The notes: generated by a model not told the origin, from the sequence alone. DNA of 64,000 nt from an uncultured Rhodospirillales bacterium (GCA_945957125.1 CAMFJT010000001.1:1-64000), one strand, 5' to 3'; positions 44,329 to 52,662 are shown, counted from the first letter of the stretch. Program-made: numbers and translations.

Positions 44329-45618
44329 ATGTCTATTGAGGAACTGACCGCCAGGCCAGCCCAGGCAAATGATATCAATGCAGCGCTTGAACACAGTCTC
44401 ACGAATGAGTGGGACGCCAAGATTGTCACTTATCCGAACGACAAGTATCCGTTCAATGAATGGATCCTGGGCCGTATTCGCGGGATGGGTTACAAGCTCG
44501 ACGACCTGAGCTACCTGCACGAGAGCGTTCCTCTGGACGAGGTGTACAAGGTCACCAAGCAGCTCTGCGCCGATACCAACCTGCCCGAGTTCCGCCGGAT
44601 GCTGAACAATTTCGTGCGCGACGTCGTCGTGCCGAAGGGCAAGCTGCGCCTGCCGGTGGCGGTGCAGCGGTTCATGAACGTGCGCATCATGCTTCCGACC
44701 ACGCCGGAGCTGTTCTTCCCCTATCACACCGGCCTGCTCTACGGTCACGGCATCGCATCGCGCAGCATCTGGATGCCCTTCGTCGACGTTACCGCTGACG
44801 AGGACCTCACTCGCTCGATGCAGATCATCCCGATCAAGAAGTCGCGCGAGCTTGCCAAGCAGGCGATCGACGAGCGGCTGAACATGGCGCAGATGACGAA
44901 GCTGTTTGCCCAGCACAGCCACCAGATCAAGGCTGGTCCGGGCAGCTGCTGCTTCTTCAGCCAGGAGCACATCCACGGTTCGGGACGCCCCAACACGACG
45001 GGCAAGACCCGCGTCAGCATGGACTTCCGCATCGCCGAGGGAATTTACGGCGATCTGCTCGGGCGCAAGATCCCGGCCGGTTACTTCCACATCATTCCCA
45101 ATACCGAGGAGGAAGAGGAGCGGCTCTCCAAGCGCGCTCCGCGTTCGGAGGCTTACAACAACGGCAAGCCGAACATCTTCTACGTCGCCAACAACACGGC
45201 CGCGACGTACTCGGTGCCGGTCCATCTTCAGCGCTACATGCTGAACGACTACATGACCAAGAAGGGTCTGACCTGGAACTACGAGCTGTTCGACCTCGAG
45301 GACATGCTCCACTGCCCGACCCTCATGCACCTCATCGAGGAGCGCAACGCCAACACGGTGATGTACAGCATCTTCGCCCTTCCCGAGGAGGAGGCCGAGC
45401 GCAACCGCCTGCTCGAGATCGCGGTCAAGAGGGGCAACATCATCCACTTCGTCAACGAAGACCTCCAGCTGACGAACGCCGACGATCTGGAGACGATCAA
45501 GAACTACCTGTCGTTCTCCAAGTACGGCCATTCGCGCCTGCCGATCGGCCTGCCGATCTCGGGCCAGACCAAGGCCTACTTCGACAAGTGGGGAGCCTCC
45601 CTGGCGCAGAACAGCTGA
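44329..45618 (+). CDS. Fusion of 2OG-Fe(II)-oxygenase-like and LIC12192-like carbohydrate-cluster domains
   Basis: A 429-residue soluble protein. Residues about 105-240 match the pattern I recall of the sporadic-carbohydrate-cluster 2OG-Fe(II) oxygenases. The first iron motif is FFPYHTG (His133-Thr-Gly135), then IWMPFVDV and a distal FSQEHIHGSGRPNTTGKTR with histidines 214/216 and arginines at 220 and 228. The usual HxD aspartate is replaced by Gly. Residues about 300-395 (YMLNDYMTKKGLTW, LEERNANTVMYSIFALPEEE) resemble the LIC12192 family. AGGAG at 44317-44321 fixes the ATG at 44329. It lies in the polysaccharide locus. Activity is unproven, and the domain names come from memory. Confidence 0.7.
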   Translation: MSIEELTARPAQANDINAALEHSLTNEWDAKIVTYPNDKYPFNEWILGRIRGMGYKLDDLSYLHESVPLDEVYKVTKQLCADTNLPEFRRMLNNFVRDVVVPKGKLRLPVAVQRFMNVRIMLPTTPELFFPYHTGLLYGHGIASRSIWMPFVDVTADEDLTRSMQIIPIKKSRELAKQAIDERLNMAQMTKLFAQHSHQIKAGPGSCCFFSQEHIHGSGRPNTTGKTRVSMDFRIAEGIYGDLLGRKIPAGYFHIIPNTEEEEERLSKRAPRSEAYNNGKPNIFYVANNTAATYSVPVHLQRYMLNDYMTKKGLTWNYELFDLEDMLHCPTLMHLIEERNANTVMYSIFALPEEEAERNRLLEIAVKRGNIIHFVNEDLQLTNADDLETIKNYLSFSKYGHSRLPIGLPISGQTKAYFDKWGASLAQNS

Positions 45619-45660
45619 GGCTGCTGCGAGCGCAGCAGTAACCGCTTCATCGGGCAGGGG

Positions 45661-45720
45661 CGTCGGGTCGCATTTTCGACCCGACGGCGACAGGAAGACG
45701 AGCTTCGGCTTTTCTTCCTG
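45661..45720. terminator. Two adjacent hairpins after the oxygenase fusion gene
   Basis: CGTCGGGTCG (45661-45670) pairs with CGACCCGACG (45677-45686) around a 6-base loop. It is followed by a second hairpin at 45691-45720 (CAGGAAGA pairing with TCTTCCTG) closed by a TTCG tetraloop. No long T-run follows, so this may be a factor-dependent terminator or RNA 3' end structure. Confidence 0.55.
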
Positions 45721-45821
45721 CCTGTCGTTGCGTGAGGCATACGGAATCAACAGCGGCGAAGTGCTGGAGAACGATTGCTCGTGTGCGCTCATCGTGACTG
45801 TCGGCGCCGGAAGCTCCTCCC

Positions 45822-46643
45822 GTGAACGCGGGAGCGACTGAAGAACAGGCGGCGAGCCGGATTTCGAGACGCGACTTACTACAGCAACATCACGGACGGG
45901 TGCACGCAGTGCCCGTCCGCGATGTCGTCGGTTCATCCGGATGGCTGGCGGAGACGTCGTATCGCATCGTCGAAGTCACGGCGGCCGCGATCGGGCTCAT
46001 TGTAAGCCTGCCGATCCTGCTGGTTGCAGCGGTGCTTGTGCGCATCGACTCGCCGGGGCCGATCCTGTTCCTGCACCGGCGCCCCGCGCGCTCGGTGGTT
46101 CGCGACGGGCGCAGCCTCATCGGGCGAACGGATCTCGTCCCGCCGCCCGGCGGCTTCGAGCCGAATACCCTCTACCTGGTGCCCAGCTATTTCACCCTGA
46201 TCAAATTTCGGACGATGTACGCGGATTCGCGGACACGCTTTCCCGATCTTTACCGCTACTCGTTCACCGCAACGAATTTCCACCAGCAGTTCCCCACCCC
46301 CAATCCCGATCCCCGGATCACGCGGGTGGGAAGCGTCCTGCGCAAGATGTCGATCGACGAGCTGCCGAACCTGTGGTCGGTCGTGGTCGGGGATATCCGG
46401 CTGGTTGGTCCGCGCCCGGAAGCGCCGGAAGTGCTGCAGTTCTATACGCCGCAGGAGATGTACAAGTTCGCCTGCAAGCCCGGCATCACCGGCCTGGCGC
46501 AGATCAATGGGCGCGGTCTGCTGACCTGGGGCGAGACGCTGGCCTGGGACCTGAAGTACATCGGCCAGCGAAGCGTCGCCCTGGACCTGAAGATCATCCT
46601 GCTGACGTTGTGGCGGGTGGTCACGCGGTTCGGCGCGTTCTAG
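45822..46643 (+). CDS. Bacterial sugar transferase (initiating phosphoglycosyltransferase)
   Basis: A 273-residue membrane-anchored enzyme that starts the repeat unit by moving a sugar phosphate onto undecaprenyl phosphate. One N-terminal re-entrant or membrane helix (VTAAAIGLIVSLPILLVAA, about 50-68) is followed by SPGPILFLHRRPAR. The family core has LIKFRTMYADS and MSIDELPNLWSVVVGDIRLVGPRPE (Asp-Glu pair). It ends with the usual GITGLAQINGRG. The GTG start at 45822 lacks a clear ribosome-binding site; later GTGs near 45905-45917 are alternatives. It closes the polysaccharide locus. Confidence 0.9.
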   Translation: MNAGATEEQAASRISRRDLLQQHHGRVHAVPVRDVVGSSGWLAETSYRIVEVTAAAIGLIVSLPILLVAAVLVRIDSPGPILFLHRRPARSVVRDGRSLIGRTDLVPPPGGFEPNTLYLVPSYFTLIKFRTMYADSRTRFPDLYRYSFTATNFHQQFPTPNPDPRITRVGSVLRKMSIDELPNLWSVVVGDIRLVGPRPEAPEVLQFYTPQEMYKFACKPGITGLAQINGRGLLTWGETLAWDLKYIGQRSVALDLKIILLTLWRVVTRFGAF

Positions 46644-46660
46644 GGGCTCCGGAGCGACCG

Positions 46661-47422
46661 TCACACCGGGGCGAGGCAGGCGAAATCCTCGAGCTTCTGG
46701 CGATCGAGGATCACCACCGTATCGAGCCCGACCAGCGCGATCAGCCCCTTCGCCTTCAGCTTCGTGAACGATCGGCTCACGGTTTCGATCTTCATGCCGA
46801 GATACTCGGCGATCTGCTGGCGCGACAGCCGGAGGTTGAGTGGCGGCCGGGCGCCGAGCCTCGTGGCGTAGATGTTGCCGAGCTGGAGAAGGAAATAGGC
46901 GACCCGTTCCGTCGTATTGAGCTGGCCGATGGCGGCCATGTTCTCCGCGGCGCGCTTGAGCTTGTTGGTCATGTCCTGGCCGAGCGCCGCGGCGAGGTCG
47001 AGATGCTGGGCGGCGTAGGCATTGAACTTCTGTCGATCGAAGGCGCAGGCCTCGACGTCGGTGACGGCATCGCCGCCGAAATTGTACGTGCCTGCGTTCT
47101 CGAGATAGCCGCAAAGATCGCCGATCGTGTGCAGGGCGACGATCTGGCGCCGCCCGTCCTCCAGCGTGCGGTGAACGGCAACGATGCCCTTCGTCACCTT
47201 GTAGAACATGCCGATCGGGTCGCCCGCGCGGAACATGACGTCGCCCTTCTTCCAGCGCCGCACCCCGCCCATCGTCAGGAACCGGGCCAGCCTGCCGTCG
47301 TCGAGCGGCGCGCAGATGCCGATCGTCCGTCCGGGGCACAGCGAGCACGGCAGCTTGACGGCTGGCGGCAGGGAAGTGGTCTGCAGGGCTGTCGCCGTCG
47401 GGCGATGAGGATAGATGTTCAC
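46661..47422 (-). CDS. FNR-family [4Fe-4S] oxygen-responsive regulator (FnrN-like)
   Basis: A 253-residue Crp/Fnr regulator. The N-terminal cluster LPCSLCPGRTIGIC gives Cys26, Cys29 and Cys37 (C-x2-C-x7-C), and Cys104 in GDLCGYL is the fourth ligand, as in FnrN proteins. A cNMP-type beta roll and dimer helix follow. The helix-turn-helix (QQIAEYLGMKIETVSRSFTKL) has the E-x-x-S-R recognition residues that bind TTGAT/ATCAA sites. The GTG at 47422 follows GGAGCA; the longer frame would overlap the upstream gene. It lies 43 bases after the degenerate PPK2 gene on the same strand. Confidence 0.9.
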   Translation of the reverse strand: MNIYPHRPTATALQTTSLPPAVKLPCSLCPGRTIGICAPLDDGRLARFLTMGGVRRWKKGDVMFRAGDPIGMFYKVTKGIVAVHRTLEDGRRQIVALHTIGDLCGYLENAGTYNFGGDAVTDVEACAFDRQKFNAYAAQHLDLAAALGQDMTNKLKRAAENMAAIGQLNTTERVAYFLLQLGNIYATRLGARPPLNLRLSRQQIAEYLGMKIETVSRSFTKLKAKGLIALVGLDTVVILDRQKLEDFACLAPV

Positions 47423-47465
47423 GGGCTGCTCCGGCGTGTTCGGAGAGGAAGGGGGCTGCCTGGTG

Positions 47466-48251
47466 CTAGTAGAGATCGGGGACCGTCCGTCGCTCCGCGA
47501 TCGACCGGTAGTCGTCGTATGCACGGGCCTCGAGCCGGGCCGGGAGCTTCAGGGCGGCGCGATGCACGGGCTCGTAGGGGAACTGCGAGACGATGTGCGA
47601 GATCGCGTTGAGCGTCCCGCTCCGCACGTCGTCCATATGCACGATGTGCCAGGGTGCGTGGCGGGTATCGGTGTGCTCGAACACCAGATCCCGGGCGCGC
47701 GAATGATCGTACCACCGGCGATGCAGCTCGAGGCCGCGCGGCGTGACCTGCCAGCGTCGCAGGGGATCGGCCAGACACTCCGTCATGCGTCGCTCCTCCT
47801 CCTCTGGTCCGACTTCGATCCAGAGCTTCACGAGCCTCACGCCGGCGTCGACCAGCAGCTGCTCGGCCAGGGGGCAGGCCTTGAGGAATTGCAGGTGCTG
47901 CTCGTGGGTACACAAGCCCAAGACGAAATCGACGGTTGCCGAACGGTACCAGCTTTCTCCCAGCATAGCGATCTCCCCCGCGGCCGGGAAGTATCGGGCG
48001 AAGGGCTGCATGTGGTTCTCCGTCTCGGCCGCGTTGTCCTCGGCAGAACCGCTGGTCACGCGGAAGATGCGCGGGTCGGTGCACTGGGCGAGGGTGCGGA
48101 GGAGGTGGTCTTTGTCGCCCGAGAACCGCCCCTCCAGCACGATCACGCCGCGCTGCCGGGAGAGCACGACCCACTCCTGCAGCCGGCAAAGCTCGAGCTG
48201 CAGCCGGTGCAACTCGGCGTCGAATGGCTTCCTCTTCGGCGGGCTGGACAT
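47466..48251 (-). CDS. PPK2-family protein with degenerate catalytic motifs
   Basis: A 261-residue homologue of polyphosphate kinase 2, equal in length to the intact copy at 58211. The Walker A region reads EGRFSGDKDHL (residues 40-50), where the intact copy has EGRDAAGKGGT. The catalytic Asp43 is Phe and the GKGG is changed to DKDH. The Walker B/lid region is LGESWYRSAT in place of FDRSWYNRAG. Elsewhere the two proteins align well (LVFEHTDTRHAPWHIVH). It probably lacks phosphotransfer activity and could be a regulatory or hetero-oligomer subunit. A perfect FNR box lies 61 bases upstream of its start. Confidence 0.85.
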   Translation of the reverse strand: MSSPPKRKPFDAELHRLQLELCRLQEWVVLSRQRGVIVLEGRFSGDKDHLLRTLAQCTDPRIFRVTSGSAEDNAAETENHMQPFARYFPAAGEIAMLGESWYRSATVDFVLGLCTHEQHLQFLKACPLAEQLLVDAGVRLVKLWIEVGPEEEERRMTECLADPLRRWQVTPRGLELHRRWYDHSRARDLVFEHTDTRHAPWHIVHMDDVRSGTLNAISHIVSQFPYEPVHRAALKLPARLEARAYDDYRSIAERRTVPDLY

Positions 48252-48311
48252 CGTCGGCGGCTCTGTCGATGGCGGGACGCTCAGGGTAGCGTCCAGACGG
48301 GCTGCCCTCCC

Positions 48312-48325
48312 TTGACTTTGGTCAA
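48312..48325. promoter_or_regulatory. FNR/FixK box
   Basis: TTGACTTTGGTCAA is a perfect TTGAC-N4-GTCAA palindrome. It lies between the divergent starts of the degenerate PPK2 (61 bases away) and the TctC receptor gene (24 bases away). The three FNR-like proteins encoded nearby all carry the E-x-x-S-R recognition helix that reads this half site. Confidence 0.85.
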
Positions 48326-48348
48326 GCCATCGGAGCAGAGGATGCCGG

Positions 48349-49317
48349 ATGGGAGCTGGGCCGCGGATCACGAGGCGGGCTGTTCTGGCCGGCGCGGCGC
48401 TGCCCGCCGGCGCGCTCGCGCAGGGTTGGCCGGAGAAGCCCATCCGGCTCGTCCTCGCCGGGCCTCCGGGCGGCATCATCGATGTCGGCGCGCGGGCTGT
48501 CCTGGAAGCACTCTCCGCGGAGTTGCATCAGACGGTGGTGCTCGACCATCGCCCTGGCGCGGGCGGCATGATCGCCGCCCAGATTGCCTCGGGTGCCCCG
48601 CCCGACGGTTACACGCTCCTGCTGACGGTCTCGGAGATCTCGGCGATCCAGTTCCTCACGTCCGTGAAGTTCGACCTGCAGCGCGATCTCGTGCCGATCG
48701 CCACGATCGGGGAAGGCGCTGCGCTGGTCTGCGTTCCCGGCGGCATGGCGGTCGGCTCGTTGCACGAGTTGATCGCCTACGCGAGGAGCAATCGGGGAGC
48801 CGTGCGATACCTCAATCCCGGCAACGGCACGCGCCAGCATCTCATCCCCGAACAGCTCAACCGGGCGTTCGGCACGGGCATGATCGCTGTCCCCTACCGC
48901 GGCCTTCCTCCCGGCATCGTCGACCTGCTCGAAGGACGGATCGAGCTGGGCGTCGTCAGCACCGCGCTGGTCCTGTCCCATGTCGATGGCGGCGCGCTGC
49001 GCGCCATCGCCACCCTCGGCGAACGCCGGCTGAGCCGGTTGCCCGGGGTGCCGACGATCGGCGAGCAGGGTCTCGGCGAGATGAACGTTCGGTCGATCCT
49101 GACTCTGTTCGGCCCGCCCCGCCTCGCCCCTCCGATCGTCCAACGGCTCAACCTCGCCGTCGGCCGCGCGATCGCGAGCCCGGCCGCGCAGGCCTATCTC
49201 GCCGCCGCCGACATCCTGACCGAGACTTCCGATCCGGAAGACCTGCGCCGTCGGCTTGCCGAAGACCAGACGCGGTTCGCAGCCCTGCTCGAGTCGCTCG
49301 AGCTCAAGCCGGGATGA
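48349..49317 (+). CDS. TctC/Bug-type extracytoplasmic solute receptor (orphan)
   Basis: A 322-residue periplasmic binding protein of the tripartite tricarboxylate transporter receptor family. The signal region ITRRAVLAGAALPAGALAQ has twin arginines. The mature part has WPEKPIRLVLAGPPGGIIDV, then VVLDHRPGAGGMIAAQ and PDGYTLLL, the standard Bug pattern, with VPYRGLPPGIVDLLEGRIEL. No TctA/TctB membrane genes are next to it, so it is an orphan receptor, as is common in this group. Its start is 24 bases from a perfect FNR box. Confidence 0.9.
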   Translation: MGAGPRITRRAVLAGAALPAGALAQGWPEKPIRLVLAGPPGGIIDVGARAVLEALSAELHQTVVLDHRPGAGGMIAAQIASGAPPDGYTLLLTVSEISAIQFLTSVKFDLQRDLVPIATIGEGAALVCVPGGMAVGSLHELIAYARSNRGAVRYLNPGNGTRQHLIPEQLNRAFGTGMIAVPYRGLPPGIVDLLEGRIELGVVSTALVLSHVDGGALRAIATLGERRLSRLPGVPTIGEQGLGEMNVRSILTLFGPPRLAPPIVQRLNLAVGRAIASPAAQAYLAAADILTETSDPEDLRRRLAEDQTRFAALLESLELKPG

Positions 49318-49327
49318 CGGCGCCATG

Positions 49328-49341
49328 TTGACAAAAATCAA
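49328..49341. promoter_or_regulatory. FNR/FixK box
   Basis: TTGACAAAAATCAA matches TTGAC-N4-ATCAA, a near-palindromic FNR/FixK site. It lies just after the TctC gene and 105 bases upstream of the DUF2254 gene, which it probably controls. Confidence 0.75.
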
Positions 49342-49446
49342 GGACGCGTTCGAGGCGCCGGTTCTACAGACCGTCGCAACGAGGGAGGGCGAGCCGGTTC
49401 GCGGCGAAGCCCGTGGCGAGCGACGGACGACGATTGGCTGAAGCTC

Positions 49447-50766
49447 ATGGGCTGGTTGACACGGTACTCGCTGCGCTCCTCGATTCGATCGACTCTCTGG
49501 GTCGTTCCGGTGATCGCCTATCTGACGTCGTTCGTCGCCATCCGGATCGTCAGTCACCTGGACGACTGGCTGCAATGGTCGTGGGCTTGGAAGGTCGAGC
49601 TGCCGACCGTCCAGATGGCGCTCGAGGGCTTCGTCGGATCGACGATCTCCTTCATCGTCTTCGCGTTCAGCTCGCTCCTCGTCGCCATCCAGATCGCGAG
49701 CGCCCAGCTCACGCCGCGCATCATCGCGACCACGCTCCTGCGCGACAACACGCTGCGATGGATCGTGGCGTTGTTCGTCTTCACCCTGAGCTTCTCGCTG
49801 GGGGCGCTCGCGCGGACCCAGGAGAAGGTCCAGTACCTGCTCCTGACCGGATCGGTGCTGCTCAGCGGCGCCTCGACGGTCGCCTTCATCTACCTGATCG
49901 ACTACGCGGCGCGGCTGTTGCGGCCGGTCAGCATCGTATGGCGCCTGGGCGAGGAGGGGCTGAAGGTCATCGAGCAGGTCTATCCTTCGAAGATCAGCGG
50001 CGACCATGTCCCGTCGGCGCGGCGAGAGCCGTCGGGGATCCCCGGCCGCACGATCGTCCATGAGGGCGTTTCGGCGATCATCCTGGCAGTCGACCTCGAC
50101 GCGTTGCGGCTGGAGGCGGCGCGCACCGACGGCATGATCGAGTTCGGCCACCAGGTGGGAAATTTCGTTGCCGTCGGGGAACCGCTCTTCCATCTGCACG
50201 GGGGCGCGATCGCGGTCGACGACGCGCGCTTGCGCCGCGCGGTCGCCTTCGGGCCGGAGAGGACGATCGAGCAGGACGCCACCTTCTCCTTCCGCATCAT
50301 CGTCGACATCGCGCTCAAGGCGTTGAGCAAGGCGATCAACGATCCGACGACGGCCGTTCTCGCGATCGACCAGCTTCATCGCCTGCTGCGCGCCGTCGGC
50401 CGGCGGCATTTGCACGATGACGTCATTGCCGATTCGACGGGCATCGAGCGGGTCTACTTCGCCACGCCGGACTGGCGCGATTTCGTCGAGCTCTCGTGCC
50501 GTGAGATCAGGCTGTACGGCGCCGAAAACTACCAGGTCGCGCGGCGCCTGCGCGCCATGCTGGAAAATCTCGACCAGGTCCTCCCGGAAGCCCGTCGACC
50601 GGCGCTCCAGGAGGAGCTGGCGCTCCTCGACCTGACCCTGGAGCGCCTGGATATGCTGCCGCGCGATCTCGAGCTGGCGCGATTGCCCGACCTGCAGGGA
50701 TTGGGCGCGCCGTTGCGGGCGAGGTCGAGATTCGTCGAACCGCCGCCGGACCGTCGCGCGCAGTAG
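49447..50766 (+). CDS. DUF2254 family membrane protein
   Basis: A 439-residue protein. The N-terminal half has four membrane helices (residues about 17-35, 60-80, 99-117 and 128-148). The cytoplasmic C-terminal half includes the family hallmark FSFRIIVDIALKALSKAINDPTTAVLAIDQL and earlier SAIILAVDLDALRLEA. The family is named DUF2254, and no biochemical role is known to me. An FNR box upstream and the PPK2/CBS/FNR neighbourhood link it to the oxygen-limitation group. It faces the PPK2 gene at 50797 tail to tail. Confidence 0.88.
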   Translation: MGWLTRYSLRSSIRSTLWVVPVIAYLTSFVAIRIVSHLDDWLQWSWAWKVELPTVQMALEGFVGSTISFIVFAFSSLLVAIQIASAQLTPRIIATTLLRDNTLRWIVALFVFTLSFSLGALARTQEKVQYLLLTGSVLLSGASTVAFIYLIDYAARLLRPVSIVWRLGEEGLKVIEQVYPSKISGDHVPSARREPSGIPGRTIVHEGVSAIILAVDLDALRLEAARTDGMIEFGHQVGNFVAVGEPLFHLHGGAIAVDDARLRRAVAFGPERTIEQDATFSFRIIVDIALKALSKAINDPTTAVLAIDQLHRLLRAVGRRHLHDDVIADSTGIERVYFATPDWRDFVELSCREIRLYGAENYQVARRLRAMLENLDQVLPEARRPALQEELALLDLTLERLDMLPRDLELARLPDLQGLGAPLRARSRFVEPPPDRRAQ

Positions 50767-50796
50767 ACGTCACGCCCGCGCCCGCAACGATGGATC

Positions 50797-51909
50797 TCAC
50801 GCGATGGGGAGACGTTCGCCGCGCTCGTAGATGACGTGAGCCCGGCCGACGAGCAGCGGGTCGACCGGCCCGATGCGCTTCTCGTCCTTGTGCGCATAGG
50901 GCAGGGCGTGCAGCACGTAGCGCAGGGCGTTCAACCGCGCGCGCTTCTTGCAGTTGGACTTGATGACCGTCCACGGCGCATCGACCGTGTCGGTATAGTG
51001 GAACATCGCCTCCTTCGCCTTGGTGTAGTCCTTCCATTTGTCGAGCGAGGCGAGGTCGATCGGCGACAGCTTCCATTGCTTGAGCGGATGGGACTTGCGC
51101 TCGGTGAAGCGGCGATGCTGCTCGTCGCGGCTGACCGAGAACCAGAACTTGATGAGGCGGATGCCGCTGCGTGTCAGGTTGCGCTCGAACTCGGGCGTCT
51201 GGCGCATGAATTCCCGGTATTCGTCGTCGTTGCAGAAGCCCATGACATGCTCGACGCCGGCGCGATTGTACCAGGAGCGATCGAACAGCACGATCTCGCC
51301 GGCCGTCGGCAGGGTCTGCACGTAGCGCTGGAAATACCACTGCCCGCGCTCGATCTCGCTCGGCTTCTCCAGGGCCACCACGCGCGCGCCGCGAGGATTG
51401 AGATTCTCCATGAAGCGCTTGATCGTGCCGCCCTTGCCCGCCGCGTCGCGTCCCTCGAACAGGATCACGACCTTCTGCTGCGTCGCCTTTACCCAGGCCT
51501 GAAGCTTCAGCAGCTCGACCTGCAGGGCGTACTTCTGGCGCTCGTAGGTCTTGCGCTGCATGAGATTGCGGTAGGGATAACCTCCGTCGCGCCAACCGTC
51601 CGCGAGCTCGTCGTCGGATGCCGCCGAGTCGTCGGACGCCGCGCCGTTGCCGGTCAAAGCCTTGCGCACGGCCTTGGCGTCGTCGGGGGAGAGGCCTTCG
51701 AGGACGGCGCGCAACACCCCTGCCAGCTCCTGCGCACGGCCGGGCAGCATACCGCCGATGATGTCGCGGATCGCCTGCTCATTCACGATCTGGGCGGCTT
51801 CCACGGCCTCTCCGGCATAGGCGCGGTCGAGTGCCGTCGCGGCGAGACGCGGTGATCCGGCCTCGGTCGAGCCCGGCCGGGTTGGAGCGACAGCAGTCTG
51901 GTCCGTCAC
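50797..51909 (-). CDS. ppk2: Polyphosphate kinase 2 family protein, catalytically intact
   Basis: A 370-residue PPK2 with an N-terminal extension of about 120 residues, Asp/Ala-rich in its second half. The kinase domain is intact: Walker A EGRDAAGKGGT, FDRSWYNRAGVEHVMGFC, lid and HYTDTVDAPWTVIKSN. Such enzymes move phosphate between polyphosphate and nucleotides (GTP/GDP or ATP/ADP). The GTG start follows AAGGAG at 7 bases. It follows the CBS-BON gene by 81 bases on the same strand and likely shares the FNR box at 52710. Confidence 0.92.
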   Translation of the reverse strand: MTDQTAVAPTRPGSTEAGSPRLAATALDRAYAGEAVEAAQIVNEQAIRDIIGGMLPGRAQELAGVLRAVLEGLSPDDAKAVRKALTGNGAASDDSAASDDELADGWRDGGYPYRNLMQRKTYERQKYALQVELLKLQAWVKATQQKVVILFEGRDAAGKGGTIKRFMENLNPRGARVVALEKPSEIERGQWYFQRYVQTLPTAGEIVLFDRSWYNRAGVEHVMGFCNDDEYREFMRQTPEFERNLTRSGIRLIKFWFSVSRDEQHRRFTERKSHPLKQWKLSPIDLASLDKWKDYTKAKEAMFHYTDTVDAPWTVIKSNCKKRARLNALRYVLHALPYAHKDEKRIGPVDPLLVGRAHVIYERGERLPIA

Positions 51910-51990
51910 GGAAGTCTCCTTGGAGGCGCGGCATGCCAGGTGAGGATGGCCGTCGAGCGTATCATGAAGAATCCCTTCCGTGCATTCGCG

Positions 51991-52662
51991 CTAGTGGCTG
52001 GCAACATGCATGTGGCTCTGTACGCCGGTGACTCCCGGCACGTCGCTGGCCACCCGGAGATAGGTCCTGAGCATGCCCTCGCTCGCGGCAAGCCCCCACA
52101 GATGGACCGTCCCCTGCGATGCGACGACGTCGGAGCGGGTGGCTTGCGACCAGCCGTGACGGCCCAGGGCGGCGATGACGGCATTGCGCAGCTGGCGATC
52201 CTCCTGTCGCGAGCCCGGTCGTTCCTGGAGGAATGCGTCGCGACCGATCGACAGCAGAGCGCGCAAAAGGTCGATGCGGCTGACGATGCCCACGACCGTG
52301 CCATCCCGCACGATGGGAATGCGCTTTATGCCCCGGCCGAGCATGAGGTCGGAAAGTTCCTGCAGCGTGCTGTCTTCCGACGCCGTGACGACATTCGGCG
52401 ACATCACGCCCGTGACGCCGCGGGCATGAGCCGTCGCCATCGCCTTCTCCGCATAGGCCGCGTCGACATGCTCGAGCGGGGCGACCGCGCCGGTGCTTCG
52501 GATCAGGTCGGCCTCGCTCACGATGCCGATCATGACGCCGTCGCCGTCGAGGACGGGCATGGCACTCACACGCATGTTCACCAGCAATCGCGCGGCTTCG
52601 AGGACCGTGGCGTCGGCGGCGATCGACAGCACCTCGGTCGACATCACATCCCTGGCGCGCAT
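51991..52662 (-). CDS. CBS-domain pair plus BON domain protein
   Basis: A 223-residue cytoplasmic protein. Two CBS motifs are visible: MSTEVLSIAADATVLEAARL...MPVLDGDGVMIGIVSEADLI (1-60) and MSPNVVTASEDSTLQELSDL...RIPIVRDGTVVGIVSRIDLLRALL (about 87-145). CBS pairs bind adenine nucleotides. The C-terminal part (about 153-220, NAVIAALGRHGWSQ and GTVHLWGLAASEGM) is a BON domain. GGGGAGGAAT precedes the ATG. An FNR box lies 48 bases upstream. It may sense energy charge in the oxygen-limitation response. Confidence 0.92.
   Translation of the reverse strand: MRARDVMSTEVLSIAADATVLEAARLLVNMRVSAMPVLDGDGVMIGIVSEADLIRSTGAVAPLEHVDAAYAEKAMATAHARGVTGVMSPNVVTASEDSTLQELSDLMLGRGIKRIPIVRDGTVVGIVSRIDLLRALLSIGRDAFLQERPGSRQEDRQLRNAVIAALGRHGWSQATRSDVVASQGTVHLWGLAASEGMLRTYLRVASDVPGVTGVQSHMHVASH

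Noticed and set aside
47466..48251. Degenerate PPK2 called as a pseudogene
   Set aside because: The frame is uninterrupted, full length and has an upstream FNR box. Only the catalytic motifs are changed, so I kept it as a coding gene.
49325..49441. A 38-codon open frame beginning MLTKIKDAFEAP before the DUF2254 gene
   Set aside because: Its start overlaps the FNR box at 49328 and it lacks a ribosome-binding site. I could not support translation.
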